A DNA stretch of 64,000 bases, from assembly GCA_963971425.1 (NCBI GenBank), contig OZ020515.1, forward strand, positions 21,324,637 to 21,388,636. Direction: 5' to 3'. Of the stretch, positions 21,201 to 30,756 are shown piece after piece. Origin of the DNA: Bryoerythrophyllum caledonicum. Lineage: Eukaryota > Streptophyta > Bryopsida > Pottiales > Pottiaceae. The notes under the pieces are model-generated. The model had not been told where the DNA came from. It searched no databases and saw only the letters and a program-made list of their open reading frames with translations. How positions within the stretch are numbered: position 1 is the first letter of the stretch; each line of letters opens with the position of its first letter. A program made the translations under genes and the position numbers.

Positions 21201-21783
21201 ATACATCCCCTCCAATTTTCAAATTTGTCAATGTTTCTTCTGTAAACTTGTGACCAATTGTCTTGGCCCCTCTCAAACTCGGTTCTCTCCCCGCTTGTCT
21301 GATGTGCTCATCCGTGTCAGATGGTAATTGGGTCGCCACAGGTTTGACTTTCTTAGCCACTGTTTTGTACTTGGTGTTCACCATGGCCTCATATTTCAAC
21401 CCATGGCTTTGACAAACACCAGCTTTTGCCACTACATGGCAAATTTCATCATACAATGCTTGTGTATGTATTTTGATTACAATATTAGAAGCATTGTTTC
21501 TCTCCCTACTAACTTGCAAGTTTTGTAAGACTTGCAAAACATCATCTGCAAAGCCTTGTTCCTCATAGACTCCAGAAATAGTCTCTTCATCTAAAAGTAA
21601 ACTCACTCTTTTTAGATTTTTCTCTATCTTTTTCACCACCCTTCTATGTACAGGTTCCAAATCTTCAACACATGTGAACCGCGAAAATCCATGCTCTGTA
21701 ATACTTAAAAACCCACTTTTAATAGTATGTACAGTGGAGGGTCTTGAACTTTCAGATTCTTTTGCACCCGTGGACCTCCACAT
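18271..21783 (-). CDS. pol: pol polyprotein, copy 3, intact (1170 aa): RT, RNase H, integrase
   Basis: ATG at 21783, open throughout thanks to the five-T homopolymer (21609-21613). Reverse transcriptase spans about 250-430, with motif A IGDLYSGYDQF (Asp 332) and the catalytic box FVDD (Asp 396 and 397; YVDD or YIDD is usual). RNase H follows with Asp 561, Glu 603, Asp 628 and Asp 672 (ADMLSR). The integrase zinc domain is H788-X6-H795-X29-C825-X2-C828. The core has Asp 855, Asp 914 and Glu 949, a D,D(34)E spacing one shorter than usual. A GPY motif (WFGPYVV, about 1098-1104) marks the C-terminal domain, which ends in an acidic tail with no chromodomain. The enzyme copies element RNA into DNA and inserts it in the nucleus. 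Residue 100 is Asn here and in copy 4, Asp elsewhere. Confidence 0.95.
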   Translation of the reverse strand: MWRSTGAKESESSRPSTVHTIKSGFLSITEHGFSRFTCVEDLEPVHRRVVKKIEKNLKRVSLLLDEETISGVYEEQGFADDVLQVLQNLQVSRERNNASNIVIKIHTQALYDEICHVVAKAGVCQSHGLKYEAMVNTKYKTVAKKVKPVATQLPSDTDEHIRQAGREPSLRGAKTIGHKFTEETLTNLKIGGDVFLTELEKKKFQDMLSKHGKAFASSPDEIGCVQPSVVAPMVIFTVPHVPWDLKPIPVPRALLPKLIDLLKEKIHMGILEPSMAPYSNRWFTVPKKSGALRFIQDMQPANKVTIRNKGSGPIVDEVAEAFAGHAIYSIGDLYSGYDQFQLAAESRDLTTMKTPLGLVRMCTLPQGATNSVAHMQNAMNQILRDFIPEKTIPFVDDIPIKGCAEARRDCTVQDDGCRVFVNEHISDVNKILSRLEEVDLTLSIDKSKFGVDEILVVGHLCGRFGRKPNPEKVDAIGRMKACSNVTEVRRFLGACVFYQIWIPHFAHISEPLYKLLRKRNKFLWEQEQTLAMEELKKILESPPVLKQVEYKSERPVIVTVDTSPIAIGWAIGQDDAEGNRFAIRFGARILTERQRAYPQVKRELWGALTALKADRNYLIGANVVLETDCLPLLGMIANCSSPDIAMLRWIAYIKSLNPVLVHIIGKKNLVADMLSRARYFHEEEMMAHGDSEDHSDEAYVLATNGGRSKNEILSFKEELYEGRLKEIGLYLSTLKRQEGWIEKTFKDIRQQSYGYLLRNGFLWKRADELPLRVVGDFETKVQVLKEFHDALWAGHRGIWATYTKIKERYWWKGLYKDVEEFVASCITCQLQSKIRHRDELHPTYPPSIHFQWMIDLVAMPPGIWGMKYLVLAREELSNFVEGRALRTKGTEGICRFILEDIFSRYGSIGRMRADRGELDASEAREFFQRYGVQLRLTTAYNPEANGKIERGHPPIIHALVKACKGKPNLWPRLLPFALWADRTTHSTVTGYMPVELMHGHKPIMPGEESIPTWVFLSWEDNVTTEKLLELRIQQLGRLPEHMQKALERLKAARLGNKERFDRTHRLRMRKIEEGDWVLVFDSTLEHQHSTVRKFARRWFGPYVVIKVHNNATYSLRELDGTPLRIPVAGKRIKVFRRRGGGLEINDFDASDTQPETEEESENDNQSAEEN

Positions 21784-21797
21784 TCCACGTGTGCTGT

Positions 21798-24482
21798 TTA
21801 GAAATCCGAAAAAGTATGAGAAGTAGGTAGAGGACCATCTCTGAGCTGGACACGGTGCCTCTCATTCTCAGATCTCACTGTCAAGAATTGCACGGATCTC
21901 TTGCCATCAAGACTTCGAATTCGTGCATAGTGGGATCCATCATCCAATACTTTAGTCTCCATTCTTGATGCTGTAATATATGGTTGCCCCAAAATCACGG
22001 GATAAGCTCCCTGATTTTGGACAAAGAACTTTTGCTCCACTTCCACATCACCAATCTTTGCTGACACAGCAGGACAAGCTCCAAATAGATGTGTCCGCCC
22101 ACTATTGGCTGCTCTCATCACCCATCCATGGTTAGTGTCAATAGGCCATTTGCCTTTCTCATAGACACTTCGAGACATGATATTTATCTCAGAACCATGG
22201 TCTACGAGAGCCAAAATCGGATCATCCATCCCCCCAAGCTTCACACGCGTCTCGGTGGTGGCTCTAGCCCAACACGGTAGAAAATAATCCGATCTCTCTT
22301 CACCTTCTCTTTCCAAAGAATGGACTATGCCGCATTTAAAGGTATTGGCTTCTATTATAGCCCTTCCCTCAAATGCTGCCACAATGTCCACCTTCTCCAT
22401 CTTATTTTTCTTCTCTTCTAGAGGTCTTGGTGATTTGGTTGATTTCTTCAAGCCGTTCACCCCCTCTAACTCTCCATTTACCACATGATGGCATTCCAAA
22501 AGATTCTTTGATTTCGCAAAATCTTTCTTCTCACCAATGGTGTATCCTTTGGCAATCATGTGCAAAATCTCATCCTCCTCTTCATCAGTGAGACAAAGCT
22601 CTTCTTCTTCACCACCATCATCATCTACCGCCCTTTTCTCCTTTGCCTCTGGCTCACACATCAAGGCAAATACTTGCCCAACCTCTTCCTCTTCATCTTC
22701 AGTCATGTGGGTGTCCAAAGCCTTCACCATGACTGTCTCAGCTGTCATCTGTCTCTTCCTCTTGATGACATCAATAATCAGCTCATGAAAATCCTTCTTG
22801 GCAATGCCAAGAGCTTCTCTGAGCGTGAATTCAATCTTGGCATCCAAGATTCTCTCTTCCAACACCCCCTTCATGTCAATGGAAGATTCAATATCAGATT
22901 TCAACTTATAAGCGGGTCCCTTTCCCTTGCCTTTGTTAGAATCTTCTTTTTCTTTGCCCTTCTTGTTGCCACTTGGTTCTCCCCACACTTTCTCAGGTAG
23001 TGGTGCATCTCTTGGGTGAACAAATGAAGGTTTAGCAGGCCTTGAGCGTGTATGAACACCAGGCTTTTCTTCGTTGGCAACCTCTTTTGCACCTTGAGGC
23101 CTCTTCTTCTGTGCAGGCTCTTCAACATCACCTTCATCAGCAGCTCTACCTCTTTTTTCTTCCACAGAGGCTTCGTGTTGCTCATCATCACTTTGCACCT
23201 CACCCAAAAATGCTCTGATGCTGATAGCATCCACTGGGTCTTCCCATCCGGTTGCCTTTCTTATGGCTTGAGCTCCTCTCTTCAATGTTTCAACACATGG
23301 AGTCAATTTGGCCTCAACCGGATGATAATCCACTCCAATGGCAAATGCCTCTGCACCTTGTACATGCATGCCACTTGATCTTCCAGATTTGTCCTCCATT
23401 AGCTTCTTCATTCCTCCTTTGCCAAAATTAGTGGGTACTGGCAAGTCGGTGGCCTTATCATGGATCTTTCCATCCTCGAAGTGCACAATGCCTTCCTTAA
23501 GAGCCACATCAAGAGACATACAACCACGAAGGTTGTGGTCTTCCTCTTCATCGCACCACAAGCACCTCCTCACAAATTTTCTCACACCATCAGATGATTG
23601 AGAAGAATTTGATGTTCGTGACTTCCGCAGCTCGTTCATTTCCACCCTCAACTCCTTGAAACCCTTGATAAGCTCATCGAGGGCACCTCCTTCAACAATT
23701 TTTGCAGCCTTTGAAGTAGATGGCTCAGTTTTAGAGGACGCTGGAGTTTTTGAAAGCTTCTGAGCTGGAGCAACGGTTGCTTCAATTCGAGTGACAACGC
23801 CCCTAGACTTCACTCGCCGTTGTTTGGCAATAAGAGTGACAGTCTCTTCAATTCTCCTCCAGTCATTCGTGAAACCACCTTCAGTAGTTCGGTCACCCAA
23901 AAGTAGAAGCAGTCTATCTTCCAAAGCAGCATCTGCTGCTTGAAGAAACAACTCTGCCTTTCTAGTATCCAAAAGGCGTCTCTCTGCCATTGGCAGCTGG
24001 CTGTACTTCTTCTCAAAATCACGCAACAACTCATTCGGCCCCATATCGTTTCCAGGTTGCTGCTCCACCCAATCCAAAAAAGACCTCTTGGTCATCCTCT
24101 CCGAATCTTCATCAAAGTATTCATCTCGCAATCTTTCTTCAAAGATTGTCCAAGATGTCACAGCCTCATCTTCAATTATCTCGCGTATCCGTTCTCGAAT
24201 CTCAGGTATCACAGCCAAGCCAAAGGTCTCAACCATGCGATTTTCTGGCACTTGATGAACCTCCATTTCGCAAAGATACACCCGTAGGAAGCTTGTGATG
24301 TTCTTCCCATCAAACCTTCCAATCTTGTCCACAATTCCTTTCAGAGCTTTCGTGGAACTCTGGCCACCAATCGGCTGTCCTCTCTGTTGCTCCACAAGCA
24401 TCGCCAGAGCACCAAGAAGCCTCTCCATATTTGGTTGGGCTCCACCGGAACCATCACCAGTAGCACCTCCAGAATCACCCAT
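21798..24482 (-). CDS. gag: Gag-protease polyprotein, copy 3 (894 aa)
   Basis: Intact from the ATG at 24482. Carries Val in place of Met near residue 30 (MLVEQQR), shared only with copy 4. With the open pol and LTR ORF this is the only unit in the window in which every ORF is uninterrupted, and so the best candidate for a coding-competent copy. Confidence 0.93.
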   Translation of the reverse strand: MGDSGGATGDGSGGAQPNMERLLGALAMLVEQQRGQPIGGQSSTKALKGIVDKIGRFDGKNITSFLRVYLCEMEVHQVPENRMVETFGLAVIPEIRERIREIIEDEAVTSWTIFEERLRDEYFDEDSERMTKRSFLDWVEQQPGNDMGPNELLRDFEKKYSQLPMAERRLLDTRKAELFLQAADAALEDRLLLLLGDRTTEGGFTNDWRRIEETVTLIAKQRRVKSRGVVTRIEATVAPAQKLSKTPASSKTEPSTSKAAKIVEGGALDELIKGFKELRVEMNELRKSRTSNSSQSSDGVRKFVRRCLWCDEEEDHNLRGCMSLDVALKEGIVHFEDGKIHDKATDLPVPTNFGKGGMKKLMEDKSGRSSGMHVQGAEAFAIGVDYHPVEAKLTPCVETLKRGAQAIRKATGWEDPVDAISIRAFLGEVQSDDEQHEASVEEKRGRAADEGDVEEPAQKKRPQGAKEVANEEKPGVHTRSRPAKPSFVHPRDAPLPEKVWGEPSGNKKGKEKEDSNKGKGKGPAYKLKSDIESSIDMKGVLEERILDAKIEFTLREALGIAKKDFHELIIDVIKRKRQMTAETVMVKALDTHMTEDEEEEVGQVFALMCEPEAKEKRAVDDDGGEEEELCLTDEEEDEILHMIAKGYTIGEKKDFAKSKNLLECHHVVNGELEGVNGLKKSTKSPRPLEEKKNKMEKVDIVAAFEGRAIIEANTFKCGIVHSLEREGEERSDYFLPCWARATTETRVKLGGMDDPILALVDHGSEINIMSRSVYEKGKWPIDTNHGWVMRAANSGRTHLFGACPAVSAKIGDVEVEQKFFVQNQGAYPVILGQPYITASRMETKVLDDGSHYARIRSLDGKRSVQFLTVRSENERHRVQLRDGPLPTSHTFSDF

Positions 24483-24533
24483 TGTCCTCAACAAAGCTAG
24501 CAGCCCCAAAGCGCTCTCAGTGGAAGCACCAAA

Positions 24534-27177
24534 TGTCGAGTAGCGAGAGTTTTTCTTTGGGAAATCGCGGAGATCCTAGCTGCTGCTAAAAATTGTTTGA
24601 GAACAAAGATTGTCTCCAAATAAATCTCTAGTCTTGACCACCAGATCTTCTTGTCTTCAAATTTTTAATCTTCATTCTTCAATCTTCAATCTTCAAACTC
24701 CTCCCCGTTGGCCTATCCTGTGGTGGCTCTAAAGGGTTAAGGGTAAGGGTAGGTGATAAGAAACCACGGCCTCGGACGGGTAAAACGGGACGGCCAAACC
24801 ACGAGCTGACCGTCCGAAAGATTGGCTCCTAAACTTCAAACCCACGGTGACCAGCAATCGCGCCTTACCGGTGGGAACAACATAAACACGACCGTGTGGG
24901 CCATTAACCCCACTTCGCCGCAACAAAGTTTACGAAGCAGAATTGAAAAACAACTAGCCTCCAAAACCGGCTGGGAATAACAAATAAAAACAACGAGCCT
25001 CCAAAGCCGGCTAGGAATAACAAGCAACACGCGAGTCTTCTAGTCTTCTTATCTTCAAGTCTTCATGTCTTCTTATCTTCAAGTCTTGAAGTGTTCAAAA
25101 ACACAAAAGACCTCCCAAAGTTCTTGTCCACACTAGCTGCGAGCTTCCGATCGATGCCACAGATGATTTGAGCCGCCAAATGCCAAGTGCTATAGTTTTT
25201 TGGAAAGCTGGTGCAATAAGCTAATACCCTCCAAAATCTCAGGTTATTCTAAACTACCTTCTAAAAGTTATGGAGGTTCAAAGTTTGTGCCTTCTTATGT
25301 CGATGGCAGCAAACCCTCTCCAACTTCGGCGGCTATAACTTCTATATTACTATTCTAAATGAGCCGTATAATAGCTTTATAGAAAGCTAATTTAATAAGC
25401 TACAACTCCTCTAAATTTCACTTCAAACTAATCTACTCACTAAAAGTTGTGTAAGCTTAAAACTCACGCCTCCCCACTTCCAAGACGGCAGAACTCTCCT
25501 CTACTTAGATGGCTATAACTTTTTCATAGCGCATCTATATGAGTCGAGTGATAGCTTCTTAGAAAGCTAATACAATGAGGAATGCTTCTCTCAAATTTCA
25601 AGTCCGAACACAAAGTATCGAAGCCGTGGTGAAGGCCCGAAGTTGCTGCTCCTCTAATTGGGTAGCGGCCAACTACTCCTTACTCAATCTCTCATAACTT
25701 TTGCGTATGAACTCCAAATTGAACAAAAACACCGCTCAAAGAAGCGCAACTTCACAAGGAACAACTTCACAAACTTTCATAACATTCTCATGAAAAACGA
25801 GTACACACCGCCCGATCTCCTTCTCGGGAATTTTCTCACAGCACTCTCTACACACCAAAAAAACACACCAAGAGGAAAGGAGAGTCGCCCCTTATCCTTC
25901 CACATCAGCCCATGCCTAAGCCACATGGGCATCTAAAGCCTATTGGTTAACCTCCAAAAGCACTCTAAAGTCTATCAAGATAAGATAGGAAAGAAACCCC
26001 AACCATTGGGCTTCAAAAGGTGTGGTTCCAAAAGAATTCTAAGACGGTCAAACTTTTTCTTAGTTTCTTTTCTTTTTCTTTCTTGGATCTTGATCTAATG
26101 TAAACATAAACATATAACAAACTCCTATATTAACAACTAAATGGATTCTACCTTCATCTAACCATATAAAAACTCTAGAATTTGACGGAGTACCGCTGAA
26201 ACATAACTTGCTCTCCGTTCATCGTTTAAAAAGGTCAGCGGCCCTCGAAGCCAAAGACGGTGGCCCATCTCATTAGAAAAGCGACTCACCATTTGGCCTT
26301 CATTGGTATTTTCAAAACACCCTTCAAACACCATCTGACGGCCACCCGTCAATGAAGCTTCAGCCTCCAATACAATCACTAGAACTTTCGCGTCCGGTTG
26401 TAGATTCACAAATGCAAGTTGCCGTAGACTTGGATCTGGACGTGGTTGAACACGACGCTCGGAAGGCCCCGCTTCATCTCGCACTCGCCGTCTGGAAGTT
26501 GATGGCTGAGAAGATTGAAACGGATCCTCCGGTAATTGCGATAACGACAACTCCCACTCATCTGGGTCTTGAGAATCCATACTATCAACTCTAAGCTATC
26601 CAAGCTATTGGCTTGAAGCAAATCATGTGAGGCAAAGAAACTATCTTCCTTTTTATATCTCTCAGTAACTTCTTTAAGAAGCTTTCCTTCACTGAATTAC
26701 TCAAATAGCCATAAATAATTCTATTTTAACTAAAAGTAGTCCGCATCAAAAGATCTGGCTAAAGGACAAGGTCGCGACATTGTACAGTCCCTCAACAGTT
26801 GTATAAAGCCACCTTGAGTCCACTAATGGTCGCCAAGTTGCGGACTTGGTTGGCTGTCAAGGTCCGTCGATTGTTGCCTGCCGGTTCCGGGTTCGAGCTT
26901 TATCAAACTCGTTGAACGGCCTGGATAGTTGCAACTTGGTACTTGCTAGTGAAAGCAGGAAATAAGCAGCCAACCGGCCACCTACGCTTCCCTGAGCTAC
27001 AGTGACAAGATGCAGGCTTCCAAGTTATGCTAACAAGCTCCGGTTACCCCCCCATTGAACCAAACCGTGGATTTCTCCACGACCCCAACCTTTTGTATCC
27101 TTCTCCTCATATTCTATCCGATGTCTAAGGCAACATCTTTAATATTTTCACACAATATATTAATTTACAACGCGACA
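24534..27177 (-). repeat. LTR 3 (2644 bp), between copies 3 and 4
   Basis: Same ends and layout as LTR 1. It has G at the 7323-equivalent site and G at the 8621-equivalent site. A private G-to-T change at 26685 lies upstream of the TATA box in element orientation. Confidence 0.88.
26158..26580 (-). CDS. LTR-encoded ORF, copy 3, 140 aa, unknown function
   Basis: Intact, with Ser at residue 14, identical to copy 2. It belongs to the LTR upstream (in element sense) of the only fully open gag-pol copy. Confidence 0.6.
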   Translation of the reverse strand: MDSQDPDEWELSLSQLPEDPFQSSQPSTSRRRVRDEAGPSERRVQPRPDPSLRQLAFVNLQPDAKVLVIVLEAEASLTGGRQMVFEGCFENTNEGQMVSRFSNEMGHRLWLRGPLTFLNDERRASYVSAVLRQILEFLYG

Positions 27178-27229
27178 TGCACCCCCTCTAAACCTGCACA
27201 TCCTCTGGTATGTGCCAAGTTTAGCCTTC

Positions 27230-30200
27230 TTAATTTTCCTCCGCGCTTTGATTATCATTCTCTGACTCTTCCTCTGTTTCTGGTTGAGTATCAGACGCAT
27301 CAAAGTCATTGATTTCTAACCCTCCACCTCTTCTCCGAAACACTTTGATACGCTTGCCGGCCACAGGAATCCTTAATGGAGTTCCATCCAATTCTCGTAG
27401 TGAGTAAGTAGCATTATTATGCACTTTGATCACCACGTAAGGTCCAAACCATCGCCTTGCAAACTTTCTGACTGTACTGTGTTGATGCTCCAAAGTACTA
27501 TCAAACACCAACACCCAGTCTCCTTCTTCAATCTTCCTCATTCTCAAACGGTGGGTTCTATCAAATCTTTCCTTGTTGCCAAGCCTAGCAGCCTTGAGCC
27601 TTTCCAAAGCTTTTTGCATATGCTCGGGCAATCTTCCAAGCTGCTGAATGCGTAGCTCCAATAGTTTTTCTGTTGTAACATTGTCTTCCCAAGATAGAAA
27701 TACCCAGGTTGGAATAGATTCTTCTCCAGGCATTATAGGTTTGTGTCCATGCATAAGCTCAACCGGCATATAACCAGTGACTGTGCTATGTGTGGTTCTA
27801 TCAGCCCATAGAGCAAACGGGAGCAATCTTGGCCAAAGGTTAGGCTTTCCTTTACAGGCCTTAACCAATGCGTGAATGATAGGAGGATGACCTCTCTCAA
27901 TCTTGCCATTGGCCTCCGGATTGTAAGCCGTTGTCAGCCTCAATTGCACCCCATATCTTTGGAAGAATTCTCGTGCTTCACTAGCATCCAATTCTCCTCT
28001 ATCTGCTCGCATTCGACCAATACTCCCATACCGACTGAAAATATCCTCGAGTATAAATCGGCAAATCCCTTCTGTCCCCTTGGTTCGCAAAGCCCTTCCT
28101 TCAACAAAATTTGAAAGTTCTTCTCTTGCCAATACAAGATATTTCATTCCCCAAATCCCAGGTGGCATCGCAACCAAATCAATCATCCATTGAAAGTGAA
28201 TGGAAGGAGGGTAAGTGGGATGCAGTTCATCTCTATGTCGGATCTTTGATTGCAGCTGACATGTAATACATGAAGCCACAAACTCCTCAACGTCCTTGTA
28301 TAAGCCCTTCCACCAATATCGTTCCTTGATTTTTGTGTAAGTGGCCCAAATCCCTCTGTGACCAGCCCAAAGTGCATCATGAAATTCCTTGAGCACTTGT
28401 ACTTTGGTCTCAAAATCACCCACTACTCTCAAAGGTAATTCATCAGCCCTCTTCCATAGGAATCCATTACGTAAAAGATATCCATAGGACTGTTGTCTGA
28501 TGTCTTTGAAGGTCTTTTCAATCCATCCTTCTTGCCTCTTCAAAGTGCTCAAATAAAGTCCAATTTCTTTGAGCCTCCCTTCATATAACTCTTCTTTGAA
28601 TGACAATATCTCATTCTTTGAACGTCCTCCATTTGTAGCCAACACATATGCTTCATCTGAGTGGTCCTCACTGTCTCCATGAGCCATCATTTCTTCTTCG
28701 TGAAAGTATCTGGCTCTTGATAACATATCCGCCACAAGATTCTTCTTCCCAATAATGTGTACCAAAACTGGGTTCAAAGATTTGATGTATGCTATCCATC
28801 GCAACATAGCAATGTCCGGTGAAGAGCAGTTGGCAATCATGCCAAGAAGAGGTAAGCAGTCAGTCTCTAATACAACATTTGCGCCAATCAAGTAGTTTCT
28901 GTCTGCTTTCAAAGCTGTTAGCGCACCCCAAAGCTCTCTCTTGACTTGTGGATATGCCCTTTGACGTTCCGTAAGGATCCTTGCTCCAAATCGGATAGCA
29001 AACCGATTCCCTTCTGCATCATCTTGGCCAATAGCCCATCCAATGGCTATAGGACTTGTATCAACTGTCACAATCACCGGTCTCTCACTCTTGTATTCCA
29101 CTTGTTTTAGAACCGGTGGTGACTCTAAAATCTTCTTCAACTCCTCCATAGCCAAAGTTTGCTCTTGTTCCCAAAGAAATTTGTTCCTCTTTCTCAAAAG
29201 TTTATAAAGAGGCTCGGATATATGAGCAAAATGAGGTATCCAAATTTGATAGAAGACACAAGCTCCTAGAAACCTCCTTACTTCAGTGACATTGCTACAG
29301 GCTTTCATTCTGCCAATAGCATCCACTTTCTCAGGGTTAGGTTTCCGCCCAAATCTCCCACATAGATGTCCAACCACTAAGATTTCATCTACTCCAAACT
29401 TGGACTTGTCAATGGACAGAGTTAAATCCACCTCTTCAAGTCTGCTCAAGATCTTGTTTACATCACTGATATGCTCGTTTACAAATACTCTGCATCCATC
29501 GTCTTGAACAGTACAGTCTCTTCTTGCCTCCGCACAACCTTTTATAGGAATATCATCTACAAAAGGTATTGTTTTCTCAGGTATAAAGTCTCTCAGAATT
29601 TGATTCATAGCATTTTGCATATGTGCTACCGAATTAGTAGCACCTTGAGGCAATGTACACATTCGCACTAATCCAAGTGGAGTTTTCATGGTTGTCAGAT
29701 CTCTACTCTCAGCTGCAAGCTGGAATTGATCATAACCAGAATATAGGTCTCCAATGGAATAAATAGCATGCCCCGCAAATGCTTCTGCCACTTCATCAAC
29801 AATAGGTCCAGATCCTTTGTTTCTGATCGTCACCTTGTTAGCTGACTGCATATCTTGAATAAATCGCAATGCCCCAGACTTTTTTGGTACGGTGAACCAA
29901 CGATTGGAATATGGAGCCATCGAAGGCTCAAGTATCCCCATGTGTATCTTCTCCTTCAACAAATCAATCAATTTGGGAAGTAGTGCCCGTGGTACAGGTA
30001 TTGGCTTCAAATCCCAAGGCACATGCGGCACAGTAAAAATAACCATCGGCGCAACCACACTTGGTTGTACACATCCAATCTCATCTGGTGAAGAAGCAAA
30101 GGCCTTTCCATGCTTAGAGAGCATATCTTGGAACTTCTTCTTTTCTAGCTCCGTTAAGAATACATCCCCTCCAATTTTCAAATTTGTCAATGTTTCTTCT

Positions 30201-30742
30201 GTAAACTTGTGACCAATTGTCTTGGCCCCTCTCAAACTCGGTTCTCTCCCCGCTTGTCTGATGTGCTCATCCGTGTCAGATGGTAATTGGGTCGCCACAG
30301 GTTTGACTTTCTTAGCCACTGTTTTGTACTTGGTGTTCACCATGGCCTCATATTTCAACCCATGGCTTTGACAAACACCAGCTTTTGCCACTACATGGCA
30401 AATTTCATCATACAATGCTTGTGTATGTATTTTGATTACAATATTAGAAGCATTGTTTCTCTCCCTACTAACTTGCAAGTTTTGTAAGACTTGCAAAACA
30501 TCATCTGCAAAGCCTTGTTCCTCATAGACTCCAGAAATAGTCTCTTCATCTAAAAGTAAACTCACTCTTTTTAGATTTTTCTCTATCTTTTTCACCACCC
30601 TTCTATGTACAGGTTCCAAATCTTCAACACATGTGAACCGCGAAAATCCATGCTCTGTAATACTTAAAAACCCACTTTTAATAGTATGTACAGTGGAGGG
30701 TCTTGAACTTTCAGATTCTTTTGCACCCGTGGACCTCCACAT
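27230..30742 (-). CDS. pol: pol polyprotein, copy 4, intact reading frame (1170 aa)
   Basis: Five-T form, open from the ATG at 30742. It shares Asn 100 with copy 3. A private Pro-to-Ser change (C-to-T on the sense strand, plus-strand 29845) turns FIQDMQPANKVT into FIQDMQSANKVT, a conserved RT motif, so activity may be reduced. The accompanying gag is broken. Confidence 0.93.
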   Translation of the reverse strand: MWRSTGAKESESSRPSTVHTIKSGFLSITEHGFSRFTCVEDLEPVHRRVVKKIEKNLKRVSLLLDEETISGVYEEQGFADDVLQVLQNLQVSRERNNASNIVIKIHTQALYDEICHVVAKAGVCQSHGLKYEAMVNTKYKTVAKKVKPVATQLPSDTDEHIRQAGREPSLRGAKTIGHKFTEETLTNLKIGGDVFLTELEKKKFQDMLSKHGKAFASSPDEIGCVQPSVVAPMVIFTVPHVPWDLKPIPVPRALLPKLIDLLKEKIHMGILEPSMAPYSNRWFTVPKKSGALRFIQDMQSANKVTIRNKGSGPIVDEVAEAFAGHAIYSIGDLYSGYDQFQLAAESRDLTTMKTPLGLVRMCTLPQGATNSVAHMQNAMNQILRDFIPEKTIPFVDDIPIKGCAEARRDCTVQDDGCRVFVNEHISDVNKILSRLEEVDLTLSIDKSKFGVDEILVVGHLCGRFGRKPNPEKVDAIGRMKACSNVTEVRRFLGACVFYQIWIPHFAHISEPLYKLLRKRNKFLWEQEQTLAMEELKKILESPPVLKQVEYKSERPVIVTVDTSPIAIGWAIGQDDAEGNRFAIRFGARILTERQRAYPQVKRELWGALTALKADRNYLIGANVVLETDCLPLLGMIANCSSPDIAMLRWIAYIKSLNPVLVHIIGKKNLVADMLSRARYFHEEEMMAHGDSEDHSDEAYVLATNGGRSKNEILSFKEELYEGRLKEIGLYLSTLKRQEGWIEKTFKDIRQQSYGYLLRNGFLWKRADELPLRVVGDFETKVQVLKEFHDALWAGHRGIWATYTKIKERYWWKGLYKDVEEFVASCITCQLQSKIRHRDELHPTYPPSIHFQWMIDLVAMPPGIWGMKYLVLAREELSNFVEGRALRTKGTEGICRFILEDIFSRYGSIGRMRADRGELDASEAREFFQRYGVQLRLTTAYNPEANGKIERGHPPIIHALVKACKGKPNLWPRLLPFALWADRTTHSTVTGYMPVELMHGHKPIMPGEESIPTWVFLSWEDNVTTEKLLELRIQQLGRLPEHMQKALERLKAARLGNKERFDRTHRLRMRKIEEGDWVLVFDSTLEHQHSTVRKFARRWFGPYVVIKVHNNATYSLRELDGTPLRIPVAGKRIKVFRRRGGGLEINDFDASDTQPETEEESENDNQSAEEN

Positions 30743-30756
30743 TCCACGTGTGCTGT

